From positions 1-64,000 of the forward strand of contig NZ_JADEXU010000003.1 in the NCBI RefSeq assembly GCF_015206895.1: a stretch of DNA of 64,000 bases, in the 5' to 3' direction. The translations under genes and the position numbers were made by a program. Of this stretch, positions 23,163-31,701 are shown piece by piece; the stretch's first letter is position 1, and every line of letters begins with the position of its first letter. The notes under the pieces are model-generated. The model had not been told where the DNA came from. It ran no database searches and was given only the letters and a program-made list of their open reading frames with translations. Source of the stretch: Nostoc sp. LEGE 12450. GTDB lineage: Bacteria > Cyanobacteriota > Cyanobacteriia > Cyanobacteriales > Nostocaceae.

Positions 23163-25409
23163 ATGAATAAAAATCCAGCAGAATCAACTATGGAGTTGAC
23201 AAAATTATCGCCCCCTCAAATTATCTTTGGCACGGAAGTAGATGAGAAAAATAGTAGTGAGCAATTTCTACTGAGCATGTACGATTCTGTGCAGGCATCA
23301 ATATTTGTAGTAGATGTTCTAGAGGATGGAGATTTTCAGTATGTGGCACTTAATCCCACTCATGAGCGGTGGATAGGCATTCGCTCAGACGATCTCCGAG
23401 GCAAAAAACCAGAGGATATTCTCTCCCCCATCGATGCTTGTAGGGTGCGTCAGCACTATGCTGACTGTGTGCTATTTGGTAAAACTATTTCTTACGAACA
23501 ATGTTTGCAATTCCAGGGGGTTACTACTTGGTGGAGTACGACTCTCACGCCACTAAGAGATGTTAACTCCCGGATTTATCGACTGATTGGTACTAGTAGC
23601 AATATCACCCCTGTGAAGCAAGCCCAAGAAGCAGTCGGACTCCAGGTTGAACGGGAGCAATTGCTAGAAGCGATCGCCGGACGGATTCACCAATCTGTAG
23701 AATTAGAGACAATTCTGCATCAGACAACAATTGAACTGCGACAATTTTTGAATTGCGATCGCATTCTAATTTATCGCTTCCAGCCTGATGGCAGTGGGGT
23801 AATTGTTGCCGCAAGCGTCGCTGCAAGCGATTCACTATTGGGAAAAAACATCATCGATCCCTGCTTTAGTGGCAAACATCCAGAACACTACGGGCAAGGT
23901 TGCATTCAAGTTGTTGAGGATATTTATGCAGCAGGCTTGCATCCTTACCATATAGATTTCCTGGCATCTTTGCAGATTAGAGCTAATGTAGTCGTGCCGA
24001 TTTTTCAAGAGCAAGATATGTGGGGGCTATTGATTGCCCATCATTGCCAGGAATCGCGTCAATGGCAGCAAGCAGAAACTAGCTTACTCAAACAGCTGGC
24101 AACTCAAATCGGCATTGCTGTGCAACAAGCAGAACTTCGTCAGCAGCTTAAGGATCTCAAAGCCGAAATAGAGTTGCAAAAACAGAAGCACAAAAATCAG
24201 TTGCAGCAGGTACGAAACTTTGAAGCCTTGGTGCGACGGATGACAGAACAAATCCGCGATCATCTGGATGAAACTCAGGTGTTGCAGACTGTCACTCAGG
24301 AATTAACAGAGTTACTGAACCTTGAACGTTGCCAAATTGAACTCTATAGCCCCTGTCAAACCCTGGTAACTATTGCCTACGAGTACAGCATCAACCTACC
24401 GCAGTGTCGAGAATTGACCAGACAGATTGCAGACCGTCTGGAAGTTTATCAACCCTTATTGCAAAAACAACCTCTGCAATTTTTAGAAATTGCCCCTGGA
24501 TGGCAACCAAACCTATTGGTTATGTCCCAGATGGCTTGTCCAATTTTCGATACTCAAGGGATTTTGGGAAATCTTTGGTTGACAAGACCATCACAAGAGG
24601 CATTTGATGAATTTGAAATTGAGTTAGTGCAGCAGGTTGCCAATGAATGTGCGATCGCAATTCGCCAAGCCAAACTTTACCAACAAACCCAGACACAAGT
24701 TAAAGAATTAGAAAATTGTGATCGGCTCAAAAACCAATTTCTCCGAAATCTCTCTCAAGAACTGCGAACCCCAATAACTAGCATCAGCCTTGCAGTCCAA
24801 ACCCTCGAAAGTGTCTTAACACCAGCAGAAATATTAGAGATTGAAATAGTTCCACAACTCTTGCAGATTCTGCATAACGAGTGTGCGCGAGAAAGCAAGT
24901 TAATTAACGATTTACTCAAGCTCACATATCTCGAAGCAGAACCCGAACCCCCAACTTTGATTGCCATTGACTTACAAAGCTGGCTTCAGCCCATTGTCGA
25001 GTCTTTTCGAGACCTCACCAACTGTCAGCGACAGCAGTTAAAACTGAGTATCGATCGCGCACTCCCGCCTTTAGAGACAGATATCACAGATATGGAGAGG
25101 ATTATCACCGAACTACTCAACCATGTCTGCAAATATACCCCAGCAGGTGAATCAGTCACAGTCTCTACCCACTTAAGAGGGGATGCAGTAGAGCTTAATA
25201 TTAGCAATTCTGGACTAGAGCTTACCAGCAATGAACTGTCACGGATTTTTGAGCCTTTTTATCACCTTTCCAAACACGATCCTTGGAAACACAGCGGCAC
25301 TGGACTGGAATTAGCATTAGTGCAGAAAATGGTCAGACATTTAGGCGGCTCAATTTATGTAGAGAGTGGAGCCGGTCAAACCACCTTCACCATCAAATTC
25401 CCACTGTAA
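23163..25409 (+). CDS. PAS-GAF-GAF sensor protein with degenerate histidine kinase domain
   Basis: 748 residues. A PAS domain is at about 40-150, a phytochrome-like GAF at about 180-320 (CDRILIYRFQPDGSG), a coiled linker, and a second GAF at about 360-505. In the first GAF the usual bilin-binding Cys-His pair reads Tyr-His (YHIDFL), so covalent bilin binding by that Cys is unlikely. The C-terminal kinase has LSQELRTP, in which the phospho-acceptor His is Gln532 (codon CAA). The N-box reads LLNHVCKYTP, and the later glycine motifs are NSGLEL and GTGLEL. This is likely a pseudokinase or a signalling partner rather than an autophosphorylating kinase. No regulator gene is adjacent. Confidence 0.88.
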   Translation: MNKNPAESTMELTKLSPPQIIFGTEVDEKNSSEQFLLSMYDSVQASIFVVDVLEDGDFQYVALNPTHERWIGIRSDDLRGKKPEDILSPIDACRVRQHYADCVLFGKTISYEQCLQFQGVTTWWSTTLTPLRDVNSRIYRLIGTSSNITPVKQAQEAVGLQVEREQLLEAIAGRIHQSVELETILHQTTIELRQFLNCDRILIYRFQPDGSGVIVAASVAASDSLLGKNIIDPCFSGKHPEHYGQGCIQVVEDIYAAGLHPYHIDFLASLQIRANVVVPIFQEQDMWGLLIAHHCQESRQWQQAETSLLKQLATQIGIAVQQAELRQQLKDLKAEIELQKQKHKNQLQQVRNFEALVRRMTEQIRDHLDETQVLQTVTQELTELLNLERCQIELYSPCQTLVTIAYEYSINLPQCRELTRQIADRLEVYQPLLQKQPLQFLEIAPGWQPNLLVMSQMACPIFDTQGILGNLWLTRPSQEAFDEFEIELVQQVANECAIAIRQAKLYQQTQTQVKELENCDRLKNQFLRNLSQELRTPITSISLAVQTLESVLTPAEILEIEIVPQLLQILHNECARESKLINDLLKLTYLEAEPEPPTLIAIDLQSWLQPIVESFRDLTNCQRQQLKLSIDRALPPLETDITDMERIITELLNHVCKYTPAGESVTVSTHLRGDAVELNISNSGLELTSNELSRIFEPFYHLSKHDPWKHSGTGLELALVQKMVRHLGGSIYVESGAGQTTFTIKFPL

Positions 25410-25472
25410 TTCGTTTTTTGGGCGTATCACTAGCTAAATTCTCAGAACTTGTGCTATGATAGTCATTCGTGT

Positions 25473-25545
<73 letters not shown>

Positions 25546-25692
25546 TTTTTAAGTATTTAATCAGGTATTTGGTGCAGACTGTTTTGCGAATGTAGAACTG
25601 CCTTTAATCTCCAAAAAAATGGAGAGCAATTGAAAAAGGTTGTGAGTTCACATTCGCAACCCAAAATCTATATACTTAGGCTTGGAAAAAAT

Positions 25693-26325
25693 CTAATAAT
25701 TTTCAGCCCGAAAATCTTGAGTAATTAGGGCAGCATCATCTTTGAGATATCCTGCTGTCACACAATCATCAATCAATTGCAGGACAAAGGGCCACAGTTC
25801 CGGCGCACCTGTTTCTACTGGTGCTACCCGTTTCATCACCTGATTGCGACTAATGCCATGAATACGCCAAGTCCCACCCTGAGTTTGCTGATTATGCAGC
25901 AAAGGCTGTATACGGTCTAAGGCTGCGGCAAATTTGGCGGTGGGTGTTTCTCCTGCTTCAAACTCATTCCAGAGTAAACGCAACTCGCTACCTTGATCTG
26001 CTGGCAAAAGTCCGAATAAACGCAATGCGGCTTGTGCTTCTCTTACTGCTTTGCTGTCGTTACCCTGCACATCGTAACAGAAGGTGTCACCTGCATCAAT
26101 TTCTACCAAATCGTGGATTAGCAGCATTTTGATGGCATGGAATATATCAACACCCTCTGGGGCATAATCTACTAAGGCGATCGCCATTACAGCTAAATGC
26201 CAAGAGTGTTCTGCACTATTTTCTCGGCGTGACCCATCCATAAGTAGGGTTTGCCGCATTACCTGCTTCAATCGATCAATTTCGATAATGAACTGAATTT
26301 GTTGAGTCAGCCGATTGATTTGCAC
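25693..26325 (-). CDS. HD domain-containing phosphohydrolase (YfbR-like)
   Basis: About 210 residues with a GTG start at 26325. The HD domain has SRRENSAEHSWHLAVMAIAL (first metal His), LLIHDLVEIDAGDTF (HD pair and acidic residues) and later FAAALDRIQPLLHN. Close in pattern to 5'-deoxynucleotidase YfbR and related nucleotide hydrolases; the exact substrate is unknown. The frame is open to a GTG at 26460, but those codons lie inside the repeated RNA hairpin upstream, so the downstream start is preferred. The true start might also be an ATG near 26259. Confidence 0.75.
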   Translation of the reverse strand: MQINRLTQQIQFIIEIDRLKQVMRQTLLMDGSRRENSAEHSWHLAVMAIALVDYAPEGVDIFHAIKMLLIHDLVEIDAGDTFCYDVQGNDSKAVREAQAALRLFGLLPADQGSELRLLWNEFEAGETPTAKFAAALDRIQPLLHNQQTQGGTWRIHGISRNQVMKRVAPVETGAPELWPFVLQLIDDCVTAGYLKDDAALITQDFRAENY

Positions 26326-26426
26326 CTGAATTTCTGATTGGGAGTGAGGTTTACTGGATTTTAGACTGTAGCTGATTATCTCAATAATTCCAGCGTATCT
26401 GCAAGTGATCGTTTTTACATACCAAT

Positions 26427-26496
26427 TAAAAAACGCCTGGGAGTGTTGCCGTGTTTCCACCCCAGGCGCTCTTTATTTTTAACTTGCTCCTCACAC
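26427..26496 (-). ncRNA. Tandem small RNA copy 1
   Basis: On the minus strand the unit reads GTGTGAGGAGCAAG, an A-rich spacer, then the hairpin CGCCTGGG...CCCAGGCG (26434-26468 as plus coordinates) and a run of six T. The loop contains GGTGGAAACACGGCAACACT. This is one of three copies at 160-bp spacing. Strand assignment rests on the T-run and on a TGATA-type -10 shared by the copies; the plus strand is not excluded. Confidence 0.55.
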
Positions 26497-26588
26497 AGCT
26501 AAATACTATCACTGGTTCAATTAAAAGGCGTTTATTGCGAGTGACACTTTTAAAACTGTACCAACAATCCAATTTTTATATGCAAATT

Positions 26589-26657
26589 AAAAAATGCCTG
26601 GGAGTGTTGCCGTGTTTCCACCCCAGGCATTTTTTATTCTTAACTTGCTCCTCACAC
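26589..26657 (-). ncRNA. Tandem small RNA copy 2
   Basis: The same unit as copy 1, with hairpin arms ATGCCTGGG and CCCAGGCAT (26594-26602 and 26622-26630). Relative to copy 1 the C-G pair at the stem base is changed to T-A on both arms, a compensatory change. The loop sequence is identical. TGATATG on the minus strand lies just upstream as a likely -10. Confidence 0.55.
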
Positions 26658-26748
26658 ACAACTAAAACATATCACTACTTCTATCTAATGGCAAGTATAT
26701 TGAGTGACATTTTTAAAACTGTACAAGCAATCCAATTTCTGACCAATT

Positions 26749-26817
26749 AAAAAGCGCTTGGGAGTGTTGCCGTGTTTCCACCCCAAACGCTTTTTATTTT
26801 TAACTTGCTCCTCACAC
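26749..26817 (-). ncRNA. Tandem small RNA copy 3
   Basis: Third copy. The arms are AGCGCTTGGG (26753-26762) and CCCAAACGCT (26782-26791). Most changes compensate (CTTGGG with CCCAAA), leaving one C-A mismatch. The loop is identical to the other copies. It lies 85 bp past the 3' end of purH. Confidence 0.55.
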
Positions 26818-26901
26818 ACAAATATAAGATATCACGAATTCAATTATAAAGAAAGTATATAGTATGACACTTTCTCAACCGTACACCTGACAAGCAATAA
26901 T

Positions 26902-28422
26902 TTAGTGTAAAAAGTGACGTACACCAGTTAAAACCATCAGCAAACCCAGTTCGTTAGCAGCTTTGATTGAATCTTTATCGCGCAGACTTCCCCCTGGTTG
27001 AACAATGGCTGTAATTCCTGCGGCTGCGGCTGTTCTCACGGAATCATCGAAGGGGAAGAATCCATCGCTGGCGAGTATTGCACCTTTGGCTTTTTCTCCA
27101 GCTTGTTCTAGGGCAATTTTAACTGATCCGACGCGGTTCATTTGACCACCACCTACTCCTATTGTAGTGCGATCGCTCGTAACAACAATGGCATTAGATT
27201 TAACGTGTTTGCAAACTTTCCAAGCAAACAGTAATTCGGCTAATTCGCTGTCGGTAGGTTGACGTTCAGTGACTACTTGCCATTGACTGGTGTCTGCAAT
27301 TATATCATCGCTAGCTTGGACAAGGAAACCACCTGCGATCGCTTTCACTGTATCCTTGGGGCCACTGCTCAAATCAGCTAGAGTCAAAACCCGCACGTTA
27401 GATTTCTTTGCCAAGATTTCTTGTGCTTCGGCTTCACAACTTGGTGCAACCACACATTCAAGAAATGTTTTAGTTAACTCGCTAGCTGTAGCCGCATCAA
27501 TTGGGCGGTTGAGTGCGACAATTCCACCAAAAGCAGAAGTAGAATCAGCATTGAAGGCTTTTTGGTAAGCTTCGGAAATAGTGCTTCCCAGCGCCGTACC
27601 ACAGGGGTTTGTATGTTTGATAATCGTTGCGGCTGGAGTATCAGTGAATTCAGCAATAATTCGGCGTGCAGCTTCTAAATCAACTAAATTATTGTAACTA
27701 AGTTCTTTACCTTGGAGTTTCGTCGCGGCTGCCCATCCCGTTGGAGTAGTACCAGTTTGATACCAGGTGGCGGGTTGATGAGGGTTTTCGCCGTAACGCA
27801 GAGATTGTAATTGTGTACCGCTAAGGGTGTACTGCTGTGCATCTGCGAGATAAGATGCGATCGCTTGATCGTAACTAGCAGTGTGCGAAAATCCTTTTAA
27901 TGCTGCCTTTTGCCGAAACTCTAGGGATGCTACGCCGTTATTTTGGCGCAATTCCTCCAAATACTCGTCATACTGTGCTGGATCGCATAATACAGCCAGA
28001 TGGGCGAAGTTTTTCGATGATGCCCGTAGCATAGCTGGGCCACCGATATCAATTTGTTCAACAGCTTCTAATAATGTCACCCCTGGTTTAGCGATCGTTT
28101 CTTCAAAAGGATATAGATTCACCACCACTAAATCAATCGGACGAATTTGGTTATTTTCTAAATCTGTAATATCTTGGGGAACATCTCGCCGCGCCAAAAT
28201 TCCGCCATGAATCCGGGGATGTAGGGTTTTGACTCGGCCACCTAAAATTTCTGGTGAGCCTGTGTAATCTGCAACTTTGGTGACAGGGAGTCCCGCATCT
28301 TTGAGTGCTTGAGCTGTTCCCCCACTACTGATTAAATCAAAGTCAAATTCTTCAACCAAGCTACGTGCTAGGTCAATTATACCAGTTTTGTTAGATACAC
28401 TCAGCAGGGCTAGACGCACCAT
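26902..28422 (-). CDS. purH: Bifunctional AICAR transformylase / IMP cyclohydrolase
   Basis: 506 residues. It catalyses the last two steps of IMP synthesis. The N-terminal MGS-like IMP cyclohydrolase domain (about 1-195) has ALLSVSNKTGIIDLARSL, SSGGTAQALKDAG and GGRVKTLHPRIHGGIL. The C-terminal AICAR transformylase domain has LRYGENPHQ, ATIIKHTNPCG with the catalytic Lys-His, and SNAIVV. Full length and intact. The start ATG 28422 gives MVRLALLSVSNKTG, the family start. Followed on the minus strand by the tandem RNA array. Confidence 0.97.
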   Translation of the reverse strand: MVRLALLSVSNKTGIIDLARSLVEEFDFDLISSGGTAQALKDAGLPVTKVADYTGSPEILGGRVKTLHPRIHGGILARRDVPQDITDLENNQIRPIDLVVVNLYPFEETIAKPGVTLLEAVEQIDIGGPAMLRASSKNFAHLAVLCDPAQYDEYLEELRQNNGVASLEFRQKAALKGFSHTASYDQAIASYLADAQQYTLSGTQLQSLRYGENPHQPATWYQTGTTPTGWAAATKLQGKELSYNNLVDLEAARRIIAEFTDTPAATIIKHTNPCGTALGSTISEAYQKAFNADSTSAFGGIVALNRPIDAATASELTKTFLECVVAPSCEAEAQEILAKKSNVRVLTLADLSSGPKDTVKAIAGGFLVQASDDIIADTSQWQVVTERQPTDSELAELLFAWKVCKHVKSNAIVVTSDRTTIGVGGGQMNRVGSVKIALEQAGEKAKGAILASDGFFPFDDSVRTAAAAGITAIVQPGGSLRDKDSIKAANELGLLMVLTGVRHFLH

Positions 28423-29218
28423 TGATCAATTCCTTAAAAGTAGGCTAGAAGCGAAGGATCTCAAGTTTTGCATAAGCCTTGCTTCACTTCAAGACCATGA
28501 GGAATAATATTGACTAAGAAGCTTTAAAACTATCAGGAAAACCAGACCAGAACTTATACCATTTCTTTGTGAGGCTGCACCAAATTTTCTTTCTTCCTTT
28601 GTGTCCTTCTCTGACGAGACGCTGCGCGAATGCGCCCTACCCTGCGGGAAGCCGCTCCGCGTCTATGCGGTTCGTTTCTTATATAATCTGGCGCATCTTT
28701 ATACAGAATTGGTATTAGTCAACCAAAGGCAACCAGCAAGATCCGATTTTATTTTATGGCTATCCAACGAATTTAGACTCCACAGAAGCATTCATTGATT
28801 ACGCGTGCATAAACGGTTAGAAGGAAGCTGTAACGCTAGAGCGATAGCTGTCACATCCAATAATAGTATTGAAAGTCGGGAGACGCATTTATACTATGCA
28901 ATCCTTTATTTGGAATAGAACAAGCATAGGTACCTCGCCCGTCTTTTAACGGGCAAGATTCCCAAGCCATAAGCTGTCTCAAAACAGTATTGAATGGATA
29001 TCGTAAATAATTGCTAGCTTTGAGTCAGGCGATTACACCAAAAATACAGTTAACTTGACTAAAAGATGGTTGAAAATTGTAAAACAATAAACCACCTATA
29101 AATCCAATTAATCCAAGTCAAAATCAAAGATAAATTCGAAATTATCTTCAAGTCTTGAGGTTGACAAAGTAGCTAATGTTAAAAGCTTTATAGCAATTTC
29201 AACAAGCACAGTTGACAG
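28423..29218. other. Intergenic region with dispersed repeats
   Basis: About 800 bp. It contains the GC-rich palindromic repeat at 28617-28664 and a small hairpin GCCCGT/ACGGGC (28937-28954). An open frame at 28601-28798 is mostly repeat sequence and is not called. Confidence 0.45.
28617..28664. repeat. GC-rich palindromic repeat
   Basis: The ends AGACGC and GCGTCT pair, and the inside has the self-complementary GCGCGAATGCGC and GCGGGAAGCCGC. It is markedly GC-rich for its surroundings and similar in style to 421-451. A dispersed element of Nostoc-type genomes by appearance. Confidence 0.6.
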
Positions 29219-29485
29219 TTATCCAAAATTACAAAAATCATCTACGCGGATATCCCGCCAAATATCAGAAATTTGCCAGCCAGAATTGCCAACAGATTGG
29301 ACTATGGGATTATCGCGCAATGGAATGTAGTCGGGTTCTCTCGGTTCTGGAATCGCTACTGGTTGCTCATCAACCACAGGGGTTGAAAAATTGACGGTAT
29401 CGGCTTGAAGATTTTGGTCTTCAGCGTCTTGGATTTCCATCATTTTCTTCAGGGTCAGCGTTTCAGATTTTTTGATGATCTTCAT
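29219..29485 (-). CDS. Small hypothetical protein
   Basis: 88 residues, no family recognised. The N-terminus is basic with Lys and Thr (MKIIKKSETLTLKKMMEI), the middle is acidic and Pro-rich (EPREPDYIPLRDNP), and the end is aromatic (WQISDIWRDIRVDDF). It looks soluble and possibly disordered. There is no clear Shine-Dalgarno at ATG 29485. It is divergent from the RpaB-like gene about 350 bp away. A real gene is possible but not certain. Confidence 0.45.
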   Translation of the reverse strand: MKIIKKSETLTLKKMMEIQDAEDQNLQADTVNFSTPVVDEQPVAIPEPREPDYIPLRDNPIVQSVGNSGWQISDIWRDIRVDDFCNFG

Positions 29486-29831
29486 ATCTATTAATTAAAA
29501 GTTTTCATTCACTGAATATCAAAGCCATTAGCTGAAAAGTCAGATGACAACAGAGTTGTAAAAAGTCGTGGGTGAAAGGAGTGTTAATAATTGCACGGAA
29601 TAAACAAGATACACTAAATCTATGGAAAATACGAGTCCCCTGCTGAAGAATTTCTTAATCGAGTGCAAATCTCTATTTTGGTACAGATGCCTTAGCATAA
29701 TTTTGCACAAATGCTTTGAGCAATTTACACTACTGCTTTAGAGTAAGTCCAAGGCCGTTTTGTGTTTTAGACTCAATCAAGCCTGATAATAGAGGGTTAA
29801 GAGTTCTCGCTGTAAAGGAGCATTGAGAAAC
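29486..29831. other. Intergenic region between divergent genes
   Basis: About 346 bp upstream of the RpaB-like regulator. A ribosome site AAGGAG lies at 29815-29820. No other motif was recognised. Confidence 0.35.
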
Positions 29832-30557
29832 TTGTCAGGTCATAAAGGAAAAATCCTGGTAGTAGACGACGAAGCGAGCATACGTCGGATTTTAGAGACG
29901 CGTCTTTCCATGATTGGCTATGATGTCGTCACAGCTAGCGATGGTGAAGAAGCTTTGTCAACTTTTCGTGTATCCACTCCTGACTTAATAGTTTTGGATG
30001 TGATGATGCCAAAGCTCGATGGCTACGGTGTATGCCAAGAATTACGGAAAGAGTCAGATGTACCAATTATTATGCTTACAGCCTTGGGAAACGTAGCCGA
30101 TAGGATTACTGGGCTAGAGTTAGGCGCTGATGACTATATGACAAAGCCTTTCTCTCCCAAGGAGCTAGAAGCTCGGATTGCCTGCATACTAAGGCGATGC
30201 TTCCATAAAACTAGTGTCAATACCACTCCTAATTCCACGATAATTCGTGTGGGAAATCTCAAAATTGATACAAATAAGCGGCAAGTCTATAAAAATGAGC
30301 AACGCATTCGCCTGACAGGTGTGGAATTTAGCTTACTAGAGTTGTTGGTAAACAATTCTGGAAAAGTTTTTTCCCGATTAGAAATGTTGCAGCTATTGTG
30401 GGGTTGCGTACCAGGACTTCATTTAGACACCCGTGTAGTAGATGTGCATATCTCCCGATTGCGGACAAAGGTAGAAGATGACCCCAACTTACCAGAGTTG
30501 ATTATCACAGCAAGAGGTAGTGGTTATTTTTTCCCACGAATTATTGAATCACAGTAG
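29832..30557 (+). CDS. OmpR/PhoB-family response regulator, RpaB-like
   Basis: 241 residues from TTG 29832 (an earlier TTG at 29823 stands only 2 nt after AAGGAG). The receiver domain has KILVVDDEASIRRILETRL, LIVLDVMMPKLDGYG with the phospho-acceptor Asp, and MTKPFSPKELEARI. The winged-helix domain has RLTGVEFSLLELLVNNSGKV and VVDVHISRLRTKVEDD. The receiver is nearly that of RpaB, the essential regulator of high-light and photosystem genes. The linker and the end (RCFHKTSVNTTPNSTI, LELIITARGSG region) look diverged, and a TTG start and lone position suggest a paralogue and not the main rpaB. No kinase is adjacent. Confidence 0.85.
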   Translation: MSGHKGKILVVDDEASIRRILETRLSMIGYDVVTASDGEEALSTFRVSTPDLIVLDVMMPKLDGYGVCQELRKESDVPIIMLTALGNVADRITGLELGADDYMTKPFSPKELEARIACILRRCFHKTSVNTTPNSTIIRVGNLKIDTNKRQVYKNEQRIRLTGVEFSLLELLVNNSGKVFSRLEMLQLLWGCVPGLHLDTRVVDVHISRLRTKVEDDPNLPELIITARGSGYFFPRIIESQ

Positions 30558-30709
30558 GAGGAAATTGAAGAAGAATTCCAAATCCAGAAATGAGTGCTTG
30601 ATTTAGCTCTACGCAAAACAAACCATTAGATAGATGAAGAATTAGTCAGCTGATGGTAGTTTCAGATGATGAAAAGTCAGTAATAACTCCATTGTAAAAA
30701 GTAGCTATT

Positions 30710-31348
30710 ATGATCGTTGTCCATCATCTTAACAACTCGCGATCGCAGCGCGTGCTATGGCTGCTTGAAGAATTAGGGATCGATTATGAAATTAAGTTCT
30801 ACGAACGCGACCAGAAGACGATGCTAGCACCGGCATCCCTGCGTGAAGTTCATCCCCTCGGCAAGTCACCAGTAATCACAGATGCAGAAAATACTGTTGC
30901 TGAGTCGGGCGCTATCATCGAATACATCGTCGAGCGCTATGGTAATGGTCAGCTAATCCCGCCATCTGGTACACCAGAGCGTCTGCGCTACACTTATTGG
31001 CTGCATTATGCCGAAGGCTCTGCAATGCCACCTCTGGTAATGAATCTTGTCTTTAACCGTTTTGGTACAGGAGACAGCGTAAACGAAGGATTTATCGCAC
31101 CCCAAATTAAGCTTCACTTTGACTATATAGAAGGTGAACTTCGCAAAAGTACATGGTTCGTAGGCGAAGAATTCACCGCCGCCGATATCCAAATGAGCTT
31201 TCCTTTGGAAATAGTCGCTATGGAAGCCGAACTCATCTCAAGCCGACCGAAGATTCAGCAATTTATCGAGCGCATCCATACGCGGCCTGCTTACAAACGC
31301 GCTCTTGAACGCGGGGGCAAATACGACTTCGCCAATAGCATTCCATAA
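30710..31348 (+). CDS. Glutathione S-transferase family protein
   Basis: 212 residues. The N-terminal thioredoxin-like domain starts MIVVHHLNNSRSQRVLWLLEEL with Ser/Asn in the glutathione-contact position, and VHPLGKSPVITDAE, AESGAIIEYIVERYG form the G-site Pro and ESGAI. The C-terminal helical domain spans about 90-205. Likely conjugates glutathione to electrophiles or acts as a peroxidase; the substrate is unknown. Base usage is a little more GC-rich than the neighbours (GCGCATCCATACGCGGCC), which hints at transfer. No operon partner. Confidence 0.88.
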   Translation: MIVVHHLNNSRSQRVLWLLEELGIDYEIKFYERDQKTMLAPASLREVHPLGKSPVITDAENTVAESGAIIEYIVERYGNGQLIPPSGTPERLRYTYWLHYAEGSAMPPLVMNLVFNRFGTGDSVNEGFIAPQIKLHFDYIEGELRKSTWFVGEEFTAADIQMSFPLEIVAMEAELISSRPKIQQFIERIHTRPAYKRALERGGKYDFANSIP

Positions 31349-31701
31349 TTCTTGTACCCATTTCAGATAATTAGAAACTGGTTAATGTTGCATTTAGAAC
31401 ATCATCAGTCGCATCTTCTTCTAATTCAGTAGAAGTTGCCAGGAGCTTTTGGAGTTATTTTCAGAAGTTAGATAAGAAACAGCCACCCCCAATTCCACAA
31501 ATCCTGCTGAAGAAGCAACAGCTTTTACATTTATAGGCATTAACTAGCAGTTTTTCCAATCAGTGCCGTAGTTCCTTGAACGTCCGGTAGATTAGTAAAG
31601 ATTGTGGTATCATTGCACCACAATGATACCGTAATTTTGTCTAGATATAGAATTCTATCGCTCTGCCAACGGTAGATTATTTCTGAAAGGAGTTTGCTGC
31701 A
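31349..31701. other. Intergenic region with a strong inverted repeat
   Basis: 353 bp between the GST and inositol-phosphatase-family genes. The only notable feature is the perfect inverted repeat at 31606-31630. Confidence 0.4.
31606..31630 (+). promoter_or_regulatory. Perfect 10-bp inverted repeat, possible operator
   Basis: GGTATCATTG-CACCA-CAATGATACC lies about 72 bp before the ATG of the next gene. The symmetry fits a dimeric repressor site or a short hairpin. No T-run follows, so termination is less likely. Confidence 0.45.

Larger units (their letters stand above)
26421..26880. repeat. Three-copy tandem array, about 160-bp unit
   Basis: Hairpins begin at 26434, 26595 and 26755. Between them a second conserved block, GTGACACTTTTAAAACTGTAC with variants, is also repeated, so the whole unit and not just the hairpin was duplicated. 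Together with the HD-gene leader it fills the gap between purH and the HD-domain gene, both minus strand. Confidence 0.8.

Noticed and set aside
26421-26880. CRISPR array
   Set aside because: The three repeats are about 160 bp apart with related, not unique, sequence between them, and there are no cas genes; the repeat folds with compensatory changes, which is RNA-like.
26421-26880. Yfr1 RNA
   Set aside because: The plus strand contains CTCCTCACAC, like the Yfr1 motif, but no second terminator hairpin follows it and three tandem copies are not the Yfr1 arrangement.
28601-28798. 65-residue open frame
   Set aside because: Half of it is the GC-rich palindromic repeat; there is no ribosome site and the residues look like translated repeat.
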